Source: Nostoc sp. ATCC 53789 (GTDB lineage Bacteria; Cyanobacteriota; Cyanobacteriia; Cyanobacteriales; Nostocaceae). Taken from it: 64,000 bases of DNA. A program made the position numbers and the translations under genes. The stretch lies in the NCBI RefSeq assembly GCF_009873495.1, contig NZ_CP046703.1, forward strand, positions 5,360,501 through 5,424,500, read 5' to 3'. Below, piece after piece: positions 9,262 through 18,057 of the stretch (positions within the stretch are counted from its first letter, which is position 1; the number at the start of each line of letters is the position of its first letter). The notes under the pieces were generated by a model that had not been told where the DNA came from, ran no database searches, and was given only the letters and a program-made list of their open reading frames with translations.

Positions 9262-10419
9262 TTAATTCGTAGCGAATTTCTCCATCATCTGGGCTACTGT
9301 ATATGACCATTTGATTGGTTGGGCTGAATCATTGTGACGGACGATGAAATCAGTTATACGTTGCTGTAAGGTCTTGAGGTCAGGAAAATCATTTGGAGTC
9401 AGTAATTTACGTTGTAAAATGCTGAACCAAATTTCAATTTGATCTAACCATGAAGCATATTTTGGTAGCCAGACCACTTCCACCGTAAAATTCCAACCGT
9501 CTTCTTTTTGCTTCTGATTCAACCAAGCCTGTAATTGTTTTGGGGCATGGGTAGAGCCGTTGTCAAGGATTAAATAAATATGGCGCATACCCCGACGAAT
9601 GGCTTCTGGTATCAATACTTCTAAAAGAAATCCTTGAAAATCAAGGAATGTTTTTGTTGGGCGACAACAACCATAAATCAGACCATCAGCAACGCTCAAA
9701 GCCGCAAAAAGATGTGTTGCTCCTTTTCGGGCATATCTGGCTGCAAAGTGAACTGGTTGTTTGACACCTGCCCCAATATTTGGATGTAAGCCGGATCGTG
9801 CTTGGATGGAAGTTTTTTCATCCACACATACCACCCAGAATCCAGCTTTAATCAAAAATTTTGCCTGAGCATACAGTTTAAGTACAGGGGTTGCTTTTGC
9901 AACAAAATTATCATCAATCCGATGCATCCAAGTATGAAACCGCCAAGGTTTTATCCGCTCAGATTTTAGCCATCGCCAGACTGTTGAAGTCGCTATGGAT
10001 ACTACAATGCCTAGCATGACTAGATGTGCTGCAATATCGCTACAACTCCACCTCGCCAAGGGAAGATCAAAATCCCTTGGGTTGCTGCAAGCGATGCCTG
10101 CGGCAACGCGAAGCGCGAACGCAGTAACTTTTGCTCGTATAATTGCTTCAAATATCCGAGGACGACCTGGACGGGGTGCTTCTTCTAGACTACGAGTTTG
10201 ACACCAACGTTTGCGCCATTTCCGAACAAGGGCTTGTGAACAGCCGATATTTTGAGCAATTTGAGCATCTGTCCAATCTGAATTTTCAGCAGTTGTAAGT
10301 ATTATTTTGGCTCGTTTGCCTTTGCTTTGCCCTGTTTTTCGGGCATTCGCTTGCTGCTGCAACAGTTCTTTTTCCTCTTCTGTTAGCTGCACCTTGTAGG
10401 TTTTTTGCCGACCAGCCAT
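9262..10419 (-). CDS. IS630-family transposase
   Basis: The 385-aa protein has an N-terminal helix-turn-helix region (WTDAQIAQNIGCSQALVRKW), a second domain with ARWSCSDIAAHL, and the DDE catalytic core: WVVCVDEKTS (first Asp), LILDNGSTHAPK (second Asp) and WLDQIEIWFSIL (Glu). There are no stops or frameshifts, so it may be active and could move TA-flanked MITEs in trans. Oddity: residues FALRVAAG between VTA and IAC are encoded by a 24-bp insertion (10096-10119). Without it the DNA would read GCGATCGC and the protein VTAIAC. The insertion is in frame, and whether it affects activity is unknown. Confidence 0.9.
   Translation of the reverse strand: MAGRQKTYKVQLTEEEKELLQQQANARKTGQSKGKRAKIILTTAENSDWTDAQIAQNIGCSQALVRKWRKRWCQTRSLEEAPRPGRPRIFEAIIRAKVTAFALRVAAGIACSNPRDFDLPLARWSCSDIAAHLVMLGIVVSIATSTVWRWLKSERIKPWRFHTWMHRIDDNFVAKATPVLKLYAQAKFLIKAGFWVVCVDEKTSIQARSGLHPNIGAGVKQPVHFAARYARKGATHLFAALSVADGLIYGCCRPTKTFLDFQGFLLEVLIPEAIRRGMRHIYLILDNGSTHAPKQLQAWLNQKQKEDGWNFTVEVVWLPKYASWLDQIEIWFSILQRKLLTPNDFPDLKTLQQRITDFIVRHNDSAQPIKWSYTVAQMMEKFATN
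10096..10119. repeat. 24-bp small dispersed repeat inserted within a HIP1 octamer
   Basis: The 24-bp insert (beginning GCCTGCGGCAACGCG) separates GCGAT from CGC inside the IS630 transposase gene. Deleting it rebuilds the HIP1 palindrome GCGATCGC and an uninterrupted VTAIAC peptide. The motif resembles the 21-27-bp small dispersed repeats described in Nostoc genomes. Its length keeps the reading frame. Confidence 0.75.
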
Positions 10420-10546
10420 AGTACCGAATGCTTGAGGGATAGTCCACGTATCCTCACCTTACCGTCAACAATTTACCCCTGTCAATTCGCTACGAATTTA
10501 AGCAAAGCTGTACTTAGCCAGTTAGCTTTAATTTCGCCGACCTAAC

Positions 10547-11428
10547 TTAATCAATTTCCTTTCTCAATAATTCTGGAATCTGAGAAGGGCGTTCAGCTAC
10601 TGGAACTTCTGCTTCTTTTAAAGCAGCTAATTTACTTTGGGCTGTGCCAAAGTTAGGATCGCGTCCGATAACCGTTGCTAAAGTCCCTGTTTGCCGCCAA
10701 CTTTTTCCTGGTGGCGCTTGTCTACCTGCAATGTAGGCAATTACTGGTTTATCAATTGCTTCAGCAATATACCGGGCTGCTGCTTCTTCACTACCACCAC
10801 CTGGTTGACCGACTAAAACGATCGCCTCTGTAGTTTCATCCTCATCCAGAATTTGCAACCATTGGAGAAAGGAGGAACCAACGATCGCATCACTACCAAT
10901 ACTGACACTAATCGACTGCCCCAAACCTGCTTTTGTTAATTCGTAAGCAACTTCGTAGGTGAGAGTGCTACTACGACTAACGATTCCCACTGCCCCAGGA
11001 GTATAAAACTCACTAGGTTGAGTGCCTAAAAGAATTTTTCCTGGCACAATGATCCCCGGACTGTTAGGCCCGATTACCAAAGTTTCACAGGCTTCGGCTT
11101 TGCGGAGTAATTGCACCATATCCAAAGGTGGCACGCCAGCAGTGATAATAATAATCTGGCTAATATGAGATGCGATCGCTTCTAATGCAGCATCTAGAAC
11201 GTCGTAAGGATCTACACAGATAATTGTTGTGTCAATTACCCCAAATTGTTTTATTACCTCCTCTACTAAGTCAAATACTGGCAGTCCATGCAGTTCCTGT
11301 CCGCCACATCCCGGATTGACACCTGCTACCAAATTCGTACCATAAGCTTGCATTTGAGCAACATGAGTGCCTGATATAAATTCACAAAAGCCTTGAATTA
11401 TTACTTTACTTTCTGGCGTTAGGTTCAT
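10547..11428 (-). CDS. Succinyl-CoA ligase alpha-like protein lacking the phosphohistidine
   Basis: The 293-aa protein matches the length and overall pattern of SucD: an N-terminal CoA-binding Rossmann domain (VIIQGF..., GVNPGCGGQ, GLPVFD), LVIGPNSPGIIVPGK, GIVSRSSTLTYEV, and the Glu-containing GGGSEEAAA. In canonical alpha subunits a KRMGHAGAI-type loop carries the phosphorylated His. Here that loop reads GKSWRQTGTLA, with Gln246 where His is expected. The normal phosphoryl-relay ligase reaction therefore looks impossible unless another residue substitutes. It lies about 240 bp downstream of a divergent SucC-like gene on the same strand, so the two probably form one complex. Family membership is strong; calling it succinyl-CoA synthetase is not justified. 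Confidence 0.8.
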   Translation of the reverse strand: MNLTPESKVIIQGFCEFISGTHVAQMQAYGTNLVAGVNPGCGGQELHGLPVFDLVEEVIKQFGVIDTTIICVDPYDVLDAALEAIASHISQIIIITAGVPPLDMVQLLRKAEACETLVIGPNSPGIIVPGKILLGTQPSEFYTPGAVGIVSRSSTLTYEVAYELTKAGLGQSISVSIGSDAIVGSSFLQWLQILDEDETTEAIVLVGQPGGGSEEAAARYIAEAIDKPVIAYIAGRQAPPGKSWRQTGTLATVIGRDPNFGTAQSKLAALKEAEVPVAERPSQIPELLRKEID

Positions 11429-11470
11429 AAAAAATTACCGTAAGTTTGACAACCCAGTGAGTTAAGCCAC

Positions 11471-11564
11471 AGGAGACAGGGGGAGGGTGTAGAGGAGTGT
11501 GGGGAGTGTGGGGGGTAAGACTTCTTCCCCATCCTCCCACACCTCCCACACCTCCCACACCCCT
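11471..11564. repeat. G-rich / C-rich palindromic repeat between the ligase-like subunit genes
   Basis: A purine-rich left half (repeated GTGTGGGGAG) and a complementary right half (CCTCCCACA repeated) can form a long hairpin in the transcript joining the two subunit genes. Similar G/C-skewed palindromes occur at 28505-28671, 34816-34869 and 55935-55988. Confidence 0.7.
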
Positions 11565-11667
11565 TGGATTTCTCACTTGTGAGAAATCCAGGCTAATGCC
11601 CAATTCCCAACAATATATTTACGTGGTAAAAATTAATAATTTTTGATTTGGAACAAAATCACAGTCA

Positions 11668-12894
11668 CTACTTTTTATTAGCAGTTGGTTTAGCAAGACG
11701 AACTGCTGCCGCTACTGCCTCATCTAAATTTTCTACCACGAGTAGCGCATTGCTGTGGGTTTTTAGTGTTGCTAAATATTTTCTAGCAGCATCAAATTCA
11801 GAACCAGCAAGACGGATAACTAAGGGTGTAAAATGCTGTACTTGACGACTTTTACTACCATTAGAACGTACAACTTGTGATTCAAGTTCACTGTTGTCTT
11901 GCTCTACAACTCTGGCTATAACTTCAACCACTTCCTCAGTTTGAGGAATGCTACCCAGAAAGTTTATTAGTATTACTTGAATGCTTTTGTCAGCTTCCAG
12001 GATTTTCAGACCTGTCTCTAGGCGATCGCGGAAGGTAGTTGGTGTTGTATCTGTGAGGAAAGCATGACGTAAATTTAAACAAACACCTGGATTGCCACCA
12101 GCATTGGCGACTAAATCCAAAGTTGCCATCACTGAACCAGTACCATTACCTAAAATACCGATTTTACCGTGCATTTTTACACCATCCCAGTCACCTAAAA
12201 TACCATTAATTTCAGTACTGGTATGACGGCTGATAATTTTTGCAGCCATCTCAGCCAGGTCTGGATGACGCTTGATTGCCCGTTCGTTAATCCTGACTTT
12301 ACCATTAAGAGCCATAACTTGACCATTAGCACTGACTGCCAAGGGATTTATTTCGACTAAATCCAGGTCTTTTTGCACAAATAAGTGGTACATCTTCTCC
12401 AAAACGCTGCTTACCGACTGCATCAGCGTCCCTTGTAAACCCATTTTCAAAGCCAGTCTTCGGGCATAAAATGGCGAAAATTCCTGTTCCACGACAACAT
12501 GGTGCATTTTTTCCCCAGCAGATTCCCAATCGATGTCTGCTTCTTTACAACCTAAAAGTACTGGTCGGCAGACAGCAGTGTCTAAAACTACCGCTAGATA
12601 AAATTCCTGGTTCGCATCGTATTGGGATTCTGCCAGCACCACTTCTGGCAATTCGCCCCATATTGGTAGACTAAAAATATTTTGAGCAGCTGCGATCGCA
12701 TCAATTGTCGTTTCGGCAAACCTGACTCCACCCGCTTTTGCCCGCTCTGCTCCATGTACTTGAGATTTCAGCACAATCGGAAAGCGAATTTTTAAACGTT
12801 TCAAATCTGTAGGATGGTCAATCCGTTGGGAGGGCAAGACCGGAATGCCTATCTTCCCAAACCATTCTTTAACTTGATACTCTAATAAATCCAT
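11668..12894 (-). CDS. Succinyl-CoA ligase beta-like protein (ATP-grasp), divergent
   Basis: From the preferred ATG at 12894 (MDLLEYQVKEWFGKIGIPVL, the usual beta-subunit start) the protein is about 408 aa; an upstream in-frame Met at 12915 adds seven residues. The ATP-grasp fold is visible: KSQVHGAERAKAGGV, LVEINPLAVSANGQVMALNGK, and the C-terminal CoA-ligase domain GILGNGTGSVMATLDLV. The second half is less canonical: the glycine-rich LDVGGGA-type motif is replaced by LNLRHAFLTD, and residues near ESQVVRSNGSKSRQVQ look like an insertion. It is upstream of the alpha-like gene and probably co-transcribed. The partner lacks the phosphohistidine, so the reaction is uncertain. Confidence 0.8.
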   Translation of the reverse strand: MDLLEYQVKEWFGKIGIPVLPSQRIDHPTDLKRLKIRFPIVLKSQVHGAERAKAGGVRFAETTIDAIAAAQNIFSLPIWGELPEVVLAESQYDANQEFYLAVVLDTAVCRPVLLGCKEADIDWESAGEKMHHVVVEQEFSPFYARRLALKMGLQGTLMQSVSSVLEKMYHLFVQKDLDLVEINPLAVSANGQVMALNGKVRINERAIKRHPDLAEMAAKIISRHTSTEINGILGDWDGVKMHGKIGILGNGTGSVMATLDLVANAGGNPGVCLNLRHAFLTDTTPTTFRDRLETGLKILEADKSIQVILINFLGSIPQTEEVVEVIARVVEQDNSELESQVVRSNGSKSRQVQHFTPLVIRLAGSEFDAARKYLATLKTHSNALLVVENLDEAVAAAVRLAKPTANKK

Positions 12895-13544
12895 TGATAC
12901 ACCTTGTATTGACACTTTCCAAGCTTTTAGTGAATGCTGTTTTAATATTTTGCAGCACTTTTATTTAAAAATTAAGCTTTTGGCAGCTATAAAAATTTAT
13001 TTTTCTACGTATCAATTTTATCGAACCCAGCAAATGAGGCATATTAATTTTGATAGCTAACCTGTTTGTGCCAGAGCCACAACAGGTAATTAATCTCCTC
13101 AGTAAGTTTCCCAGCATAGAAGATAACTACCATTTCTGTCAAAACCCTCTGACCTAGCACTGTTTCCTTAACCTTTGGATAAAATTTTCACAACTGCTCT
13201 GCAACCAAAATTTTACAGAATAGTAGCTACTCTAAATTTAACTGTCGCAAAATAATGCAGTGAAAATACTCAAAATTCCTATTATTCCCATTTTTTATTT
13301 GTAATTTATATCTGAAGACAGATTATTTAATCTTGCATCTAGTAGCGTGAAAATGTAGCGCCGCGAACAATAATTGCTTTTTTAATTTTTGGTTAAAAGT
13401 CAGAATTTGTGTTAGAAAGTTGGTCGTTCAGATTTTCAGGCTGTGGTTGGTTAAACTGTGCATTTGCATTCAACAAAACTAAAAAGTTCATTTCATCCTC
13501 TTAAAAATAATCAAAACAATATAGAAGTTAAGCGGGAAAGCTCT
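12895..13544. other. Intergenic region between divergent genes
   Basis: This AT-rich gap should contain the promoters of the ligase-like operon (reverse) and of the unknown membrane protein (forward). I see no repeat, hairpin or small gene with convincing support. A GTG at 13458 in frame with the downstream gene is a possible but weaker alternative start. Confidence 0.5.
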
Positions 13545-15308
13545 ATGAAAGTAGCAGTCCAGCACGAAGATTTACAGCTTTTAGCCAAGACTTTGCAGGA
13601 ACAATTGCTTGTAGAAGTCTCATCGGCTGAAGTCTTCGAGGTTAAGTGTGCCGTCAATAAAGACGGGTTAATGATTTTAACGCAACATGAATCAGATGTA
13701 ATAGCTGACGCTCAGACAATCTTTGCAGTCATTGAGGAAGTACTTCAGTCTCTAGCACCCCACAGAGAACAGCGAGTACAATGTTTCCTCAGAGTTTCTG
13801 GTGAACAACTCCCTTATGCCAAATGTTTTCTACCCCTGAAGCAGACGAGAGGATGGGGAGATGAGGAAGTAGTGGGAGCAGGGGAGGCAGGGGGAGCAGA
13901 GGGGCAATACTTTTATCCGATTTCTTCATCTGCTTTGACTTATTCTCCATCACTTGATGAGACAGAGGAAGAGGAACTGTTTGACCCGTTTGCAGATGCG
14001 CCAAATTTACCGACTTCAAAAGCATTCGTAATCAAACCCATGCTGCTAGGTGTAGCCTTAGCGGGAATTGTCGTCTTAGGCAGTGGTGCTTACTTCTTGA
14101 CTCGCCCTTGTGTAATGTCGGAGTGTAAAGAAATACAAAATGCCGAGCGATTAAAAACAAAATCTCCACAATTGATCCGCCGTGCTAAGTCTGAACAAGA
14201 ATTAGTAGCCGTACAACAGCAACTTGCGGCAGCTAGTACAGCCTTGAATGTAATTCCTCGTTGGTCGCTTCGTTCCCAGGTATCAGAAGAACTAAAAGCA
14301 AGTTTGTCTGGACGGTCAGAAAAAATCAACCAGGTAGTCAAGGCTTTGCAGACAGGATCTTTGGCGACACAAAAAGTTCAAACTCCTGCATCTAGCCTAG
14401 AGGAATTACAAGCTAGACAACATTTATGGCGACAGGCTATAGCACCACTAGAAACTATAAGTCCCGACAGTGAACTCTATGGGCTAGTGCAAGGGAAATT
14501 GATTAATTATCGAGTTCGTTTGCACGCTGTAAATCAGCAGATATTTACTGAGGAAAAATGGCTAAAAAAATTAACAGCAGCAAAAGCTGTAGCTAGTGCT
14601 GCCGAAAAGCAAGAAAGTACTGCTAAATCTTTGAATGATTGGCAAAAGGTGCGGTCTACTTGGCTGGTGGCGATTAATGCTTTGAATAGTATTCCCTTAA
14701 CTAGCCCTAGATACCAAGAAGCTGAAAAGCTGTTGGTAGATTATAAACCTAAACTGATGGCGGCACGCGATCGCGCGACTAAGGAACAATTAGCTGTTAA
14801 AACCTACCAACAAGTTCTTAGCACCGCCAAGCAAGCAAAGCTTTATGAGCAACAAAACCAATGGCAAGCAGCCGCGACATACTGGGAGCAGGCTTTACAA
14901 ACTGTTAAAAAAATTTCCCAAGATAGCTTGTACTACACTCAAGCTCAGTCCCTCATCGAACCCTATTCAACAGCCCTTAAACAAGCACAAGAAAAAATAC
15001 AAGTTGTTAGTAGTTTGCAACAAACCCGCACTGATTTGGATAAAACCTGTATTAATGAAATTCAGATTTGTACCTTTACCATAGACAATGCAGGAATCAT
15101 TGTCCGTTTAACTTCTGAGTATGACCAAGTAAGACAAAATAACTTGGCTAATCCTTATTCTGAGAATTCTAGTACTGCTGTTGATATTACCAATCACTTG
15201 CAAATCTTACGAGAAGCTCTAGCTGTAATTAGTGACAATGCCAACCTGTCCCTTATCCTTTATGATTCTCAAGGCCAGGTAATTTATACTCGGACTTTGG
15301 GTGGGTAA
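13545..15308 (+). CDS. Unknown protein with one central membrane segment and coiled-coil-like repeats
   Basis: From the ATG at 13545 (MKVAVQHEDLQLLAKTLQEQLL) the protein has about 587 aa; a GTG at 13458 would add 29 residues of low-complexity sequence. The N-terminal ~100 residues look like a soluble alpha/beta domain. A linker follows (VVGAGEAGGAEGQ) whose codons are a G-rich repeat. One hydrophobic segment is present (MLLGVALAGIVVLGSGAYFL). The long second half is rich in Ala, Gln and Lys, with repeated tryptophan-spaced helices (LWRQAI, WLVAINALNSIP, YWEQALQTVKKI) that resemble stacked helical hairpins. The end (NANLSLILYDSQGQVIYT) is beta-like. I do not recognise the family. It is probably anchored in the plasma or thylakoid membrane, with the repeat domain on one side. 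Confidence 0.75.
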   Translation: MKVAVQHEDLQLLAKTLQEQLLVEVSSAEVFEVKCAVNKDGLMILTQHESDVIADAQTIFAVIEEVLQSLAPHREQRVQCFLRVSGEQLPYAKCFLPLKQTRGWGDEEVVGAGEAGGAEGQYFYPISSSALTYSPSLDETEEEELFDPFADAPNLPTSKAFVIKPMLLGVALAGIVVLGSGAYFLTRPCVMSECKEIQNAERLKTKSPQLIRRAKSEQELVAVQQQLAAASTALNVIPRWSLRSQVSEELKASLSGRSEKINQVVKALQTGSLATQKVQTPASSLEELQARQHLWRQAIAPLETISPDSELYGLVQGKLINYRVRLHAVNQQIFTEEKWLKKLTAAKAVASAAEKQESTAKSLNDWQKVRSTWLVAINALNSIPLTSPRYQEAEKLLVDYKPKLMAARDRATKEQLAVKTYQQVLSTAKQAKLYEQQNQWQAAATYWEQALQTVKKISQDSLYYTQAQSLIEPYSTALKQAQEKIQVVSSLQQTRTDLDKTCINEIQICTFTIDNAGIIVRLTSEYDQVRQNNLANPYSENSSTAVDITNHLQILREALAVISDNANLSLILYDSQGQVIYTRTLGG

Positions 15309-15344
15309 AATCTGCCAATTATCAGAAAAATGGGTTTAAAACCT

Positions 15345-15473
15345 CGTGCTTCCAGCACGGATTTAAATTAATGAGTAAGGAGTAATGAGTAATGAGTGGA
15401 TGAAAACATGGGTATTTACTCATTACTTATTACTTATTACTCATTACTTGTTACTCATTACTCATTACTCCTT
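15345..15473. repeat. Hairpin and GAGTAAT-type palindromic heptamers
   Basis: A small hairpin (CGTGCT, loop TCC, AGCACG; 15345-15359) follows the stop of the upstream gene and may end its transcript. Then 15371-15473 has ATGAGTA-type heptamers on the left and their complement TACTCAT-type on the right, forming a long imperfect palindrome between convergent genes. Confidence 0.65.
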
Positions 15474-15530
15474 CTTAAGAGTGCGTTCACGGCGGTGAGG
15501 ATGTCAACAGGTGAAAATCTATTGTCAAAA

Positions 15531-16559
15531 TTAAGCTTTGCCGCTACCTAATAAATATAGTAGCGCCATGCGAACGGCGATACCGCTAGTAACTTGCGAT
15601 TGAATAAGACTAAATTCTGGATCATCCATCAATTCAGAACTAATTTCAACACCACGGTTAACGGGGCCTGGATGCAAAACTTTAACATTAGGTTTACAAA
15701 GTTGCAATTTTGTACGTGTAATGCCAAATAGCTGATGATATTCTCGCAAACTTGGCAATAAATGAGCCGTCATACGCTCCTTTTGTAGGCGCAGAGTCAT
15801 CACAAAGTCGGCATCTTGTAAAGCTGGTTCTAGCTGCCAATGTAGAAAAAGTGGCGGAGTGGAGAAGTGGGGGGATAACTCCTGATTTCTGACTCCTAAT
15901 TCTTCAGAAATGTACTCGGCAAATAATTTGGGTAAGAGGGTTGGTGGTGCTGCCAGATGGACTTCGGCCCCACTGGCAATTAAACTCCAAATATTCGATC
16001 GCGCCACACGAGAATGAAGAATATCTCCAACAATGGCAATCTTTTTCCCCTTTAAAAGTTCCAGTCGGGGGCTAGCTGGGTCAATTAGAGTAGTTATGGT
16101 AAATAAATCTAGCAGTGCTTGGGAAGGATGCTCATGTTGACCATCACCAGCATTAAGGACACTAACTCGTACACCTAAACGATCCATTTCAGCTGCGATC
16201 GCATTTGGTACTCCAGCCTCTCGATGGCGGACTACCATAATATCAGTTCCCATAGCCAAATAAGTCTTCGCCGTGTCGAGAATAGTTTCTCCCTTAGTCA
16301 TCGAAGATGTAGCGGCGGCAAAGTTGAGCGTATCTGCACTTAAGCGTTTCGCCGCGAGTTCAAAACTGCTGCGAGTACGCGTAGAAGATTCAAAAAATAA
16401 ATTCGCCACCACCTGTCCCTGCAAAGTTGGCACTTTTTTCGTCCGCCGCGATAGCACCTCTTGAAAACTGGCAGCAGTTTGCAAAACTGTATCGTATTCA
16501 GTGGTAGTGAAGTCGGCTAGGGAAAGAATGTGATGACGATTCCAGGTGGTAGTAGGCAT
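15531..16559 (-). CDS. pyrB: Aspartate carbamoyltransferase, catalytic subunit
   Basis: The 342-aa enzyme condenses carbamoyl phosphate and aspartate, the committed step of pyrimidine synthesis. The carbamoyl-phosphate site is clear (FFESSTRTRSSFELAAKRL), as are EHPSQALLDLFT, the ligand-binding VLHPGPVNRGVEI and GIAVRMALLYLL. It is longer than many bacterial catalytic chains (~305-310 aa). Part of the excess is a segment around residues 214-240 (LGVRNQELSPHFSTPPLFLH) whose DNA (GTGGCGGAGTGGAGAAGTGG and following) looks like the dispersed G-rich / AACTCC repeats of this genome captured in frame. No regulatory subunit gene is adjacent, as is usual in cyanobacteria. Confidence 0.96.
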   Translation of the reverse strand: MPTTTWNRHHILSLADFTTTEYDTVLQTAASFQEVLSRRTKKVPTLQGQVVANLFFESSTRTRSSFELAAKRLSADTLNFAAATSSMTKGETILDTAKTYLAMGTDIMVVRHREAGVPNAIAAEMDRLGVRVSVLNAGDGQHEHPSQALLDLFTITTLIDPASPRLELLKGKKIAIVGDILHSRVARSNIWSLIASGAEVHLAAPPTLLPKLFAEYISEELGVRNQELSPHFSTPPLFLHWQLEPALQDADFVMTLRLQKERMTAHLLPSLREYHQLFGITRTKLQLCKPNVKVLHPGPVNRGVEISSELMDDPEFSLIQSQVTSGIAVRMALLYLLGSGKA

Positions 16560-16562
16560 ATT

Positions 16563-16620
16563 TGAGGACTGGGGACTGGGGACTGGTGATTGGGAACTGG
16601 AGGACTGGGGGAGATAAGGG
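16563..16620. repeat. GGGACTG tandem repeats upstream of pyrB
   Basis: Copies of a GGGGACT-like unit, then GGGAACTGGAGGACTGGGGG, lie directly 5' of pyrB. They form part of the dispersed (A)ATGGGGA / ACTGGGG repeat class. Confidence 0.65.
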
Positions 16621-16665
16621 AGAAGTAATCAATGCCCAATGCCCAATGCCCCATTCCCAATCCTT

Positions 16666-18018
16666 TCAAGTTGGTAAATGGAAAACGTTTAAAGCTAGAG
16701 AAATTAAGCTGAGGAACGTTAAAAATCCAATTGTATCTAGCATTGTAGTCACTAACGGGCCACTAACCAAAGCAGGGTCAAGCTTCAGCCGTGTCAAACC
16801 CATTGGCAATAAAGTACCGAGTGTAACAGCCACAATTGTATTAGTTGCCATTACCATTCCGGCAATTAAAGCCACCCATCGTTCTTGGGGCCGCGCCCAA
16901 ATTAAGGAAAGCAGGATCATTGTTGTGGCTAAAGCTAGGGCTGTACCTAAACCAGCTAGAAGTTCCTTGCGGAGAATTTTCAAGGTATCTTTGGGTGTTA
17001 CCTCACCCACCCCTAAGCCGCGAATTGTCACCGTTAATGATTGAATACCAACAGTGCCACCAGTGTTAGAAAAAATCGGCATGATTACTGCTAAAACTGG
17101 CACTGCGGCAATTACAGATTGAAAAGGCGCGATCGCACTGGCTGCACCAATATACATAGCCATGATGCCCAATAGCCAAGGCAAGCGGTTGCGGATGGTG
17201 AGTAAGGGAGAGGATAAAGCTACTTCATCACCACTCACACCCGCGAGTTTTTGAATATCTTCTGTGGCTTCCTCTTCTAAAATATCCATGACATCATCAA
17301 TGGTGACGATGCCAACCAATCGGTCTTCCCGATCAACTACGGGGATAGCGATTAAGTCGTAGCGCTGCATGATTCGCGCCACTTCTTCTTGAGGGGTTTC
17401 AGTTCTAACTTTGATGACGCGATCGCTAGAAATATCTTTGATGAAAACATCAGGAAAGGTAAATAGCAACTGGCGCAGTGAAACTACTCTTACCAGCGTC
17501 CGATTATCATCAGTAACGTAGGCGTAGTAAATCGACTCTTTGTCTTCATCCTGACGGCGGATTTTACTTAGGGCTTCCCCTACAGTCAATCCTTGCCGCA
17601 ACCGAACATATTCGGTTGTCATCACCCGTCCAGCAGTGCCTTCTGGATAACCGAGAATCGTTGCTGTTGCTTGCCTTTGTTCTGGACTCAGTTCTTGCAA
17701 TAGCCGTTTGATTACCCCAGCAGGTAATTCATCAAACAATTCTGCCCGTTCGTCGGGACTCATTGCTTCTACAAGTTGCACTACTTGGACATCATGGAGA
17801 GAATTAATTAGTTCTTCCTGCACCTCTGTAGGCAGATATTCAAATACATCGATTGCCTGACCTTTGTTGAGTAAACGGAATGCGATCGCGCGTTGTTTTT
17901 CAGGCAATTGTGTAATGTAATCTCCCACATCCACAGGTTGCAAGCGATTTAAATCCCACTTCAACTGGTTTAAATCGGTAGTATCAGTAAGCAAATCACG
18001 AATATCTTGTGTGAGCAT
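16666..18018 (-). CDS. mgtE: Magnesium transporter MgtE
   Basis: The 450-aa protein has the full MgtE architecture: an N-terminal superhelical domain (about 1-130; LPAGVIKRLLQELSPEQR), two CBS domains (about 140-260; TPQEEVARIMQRYDLIAIPVVDREDRLVGIVTIDDVMDIL) and five membrane segments (from about 285). The pore signature SNTGGTVGIQSLTVTIRGLG and the C-terminal segment with DPALVSGPLV and Asp in TMLDTIGF fit the Mg2+ path. The N and CBS domains act as the cytosolic Mg2+ sensor that closes the channel when Mg2+ is high. A stable hairpin sits immediately upstream of the ribosome-binding site. Confidence 0.96.
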   Translation of the reverse strand: MLTQDIRDLLTDTTDLNQLKWDLNRLQPVDVGDYITQLPEKQRAIAFRLLNKGQAIDVFEYLPTEVQEELINSLHDVQVVQLVEAMSPDERAELFDELPAGVIKRLLQELSPEQRQATATILGYPEGTAGRVMTTEYVRLRQGLTVGEALSKIRRQDEDKESIYYAYVTDDNRTLVRVVSLRQLLFTFPDVFIKDISSDRVIKVRTETPQEEVARIMQRYDLIAIPVVDREDRLVGIVTIDDVMDILEEEATEDIQKLAGVSGDEVALSSPLLTIRNRLPWLLGIMAMYIGAASAIAPFQSVIAAVPVLAVIMPIFSNTGGTVGIQSLTVTIRGLGVGEVTPKDTLKILRKELLAGLGTALALATTMILLSLIWARPQERWVALIAGMVMATNTIVAVTLGTLLPMGLTRLKLDPALVSGPLVTTMLDTIGFLTFLSLISLALNVFHLPT

Positions 18019-18032
18019 GAGATATATCTCCT

Positions 18033-18057
18033 AAGTCTCCCCCGCGCTGGGAGACTT
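18033..18057 (-). promoter_or_regulatory. Hairpin just upstream of the mgtE ribosome-binding site
   Basis: On the reverse strand AAGTCTCCC pairs with GGGAGACTT (18049-18057 with 18033-18041; 7-nt loop), followed directly by AGGAG and then the mgtE ATG. Further upstream, CCTCCTC (from 18078) could pair with GAGGA next to this stem or with the Shine-Dalgarno itself. This may be a regulated leader, but no known Mg2+ riboswitch class was recognised. The rest of the 18058-18542 gap is AT-rich, with nothing identified. Confidence 0.4.

Larger units (their letters stand above)
9249..10513 (-). mobile_element. IS630-family insertion sequence
   Basis: Long imperfect inverted repeats (~30 bp) begin GTACAGCTTTGC at 9249 and end with GCAAAGCTGTAC at 10513, and both include TTCGTAGCGAATT. 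TTA lies directly outside each end, matching the TA target duplication of this family. It contains one intact-looking transposase gene whose last codons run into the left inverted repeat. Confidence 0.85.

Noticed and set aside
11406..11603. Reverse-strand 65-codon frame between the ligase-like subunits
   Set aside because: Made of Gly/Val and Thr/Pro/His runs from the palindromic G/C-rich repeat; low-complexity artefact.
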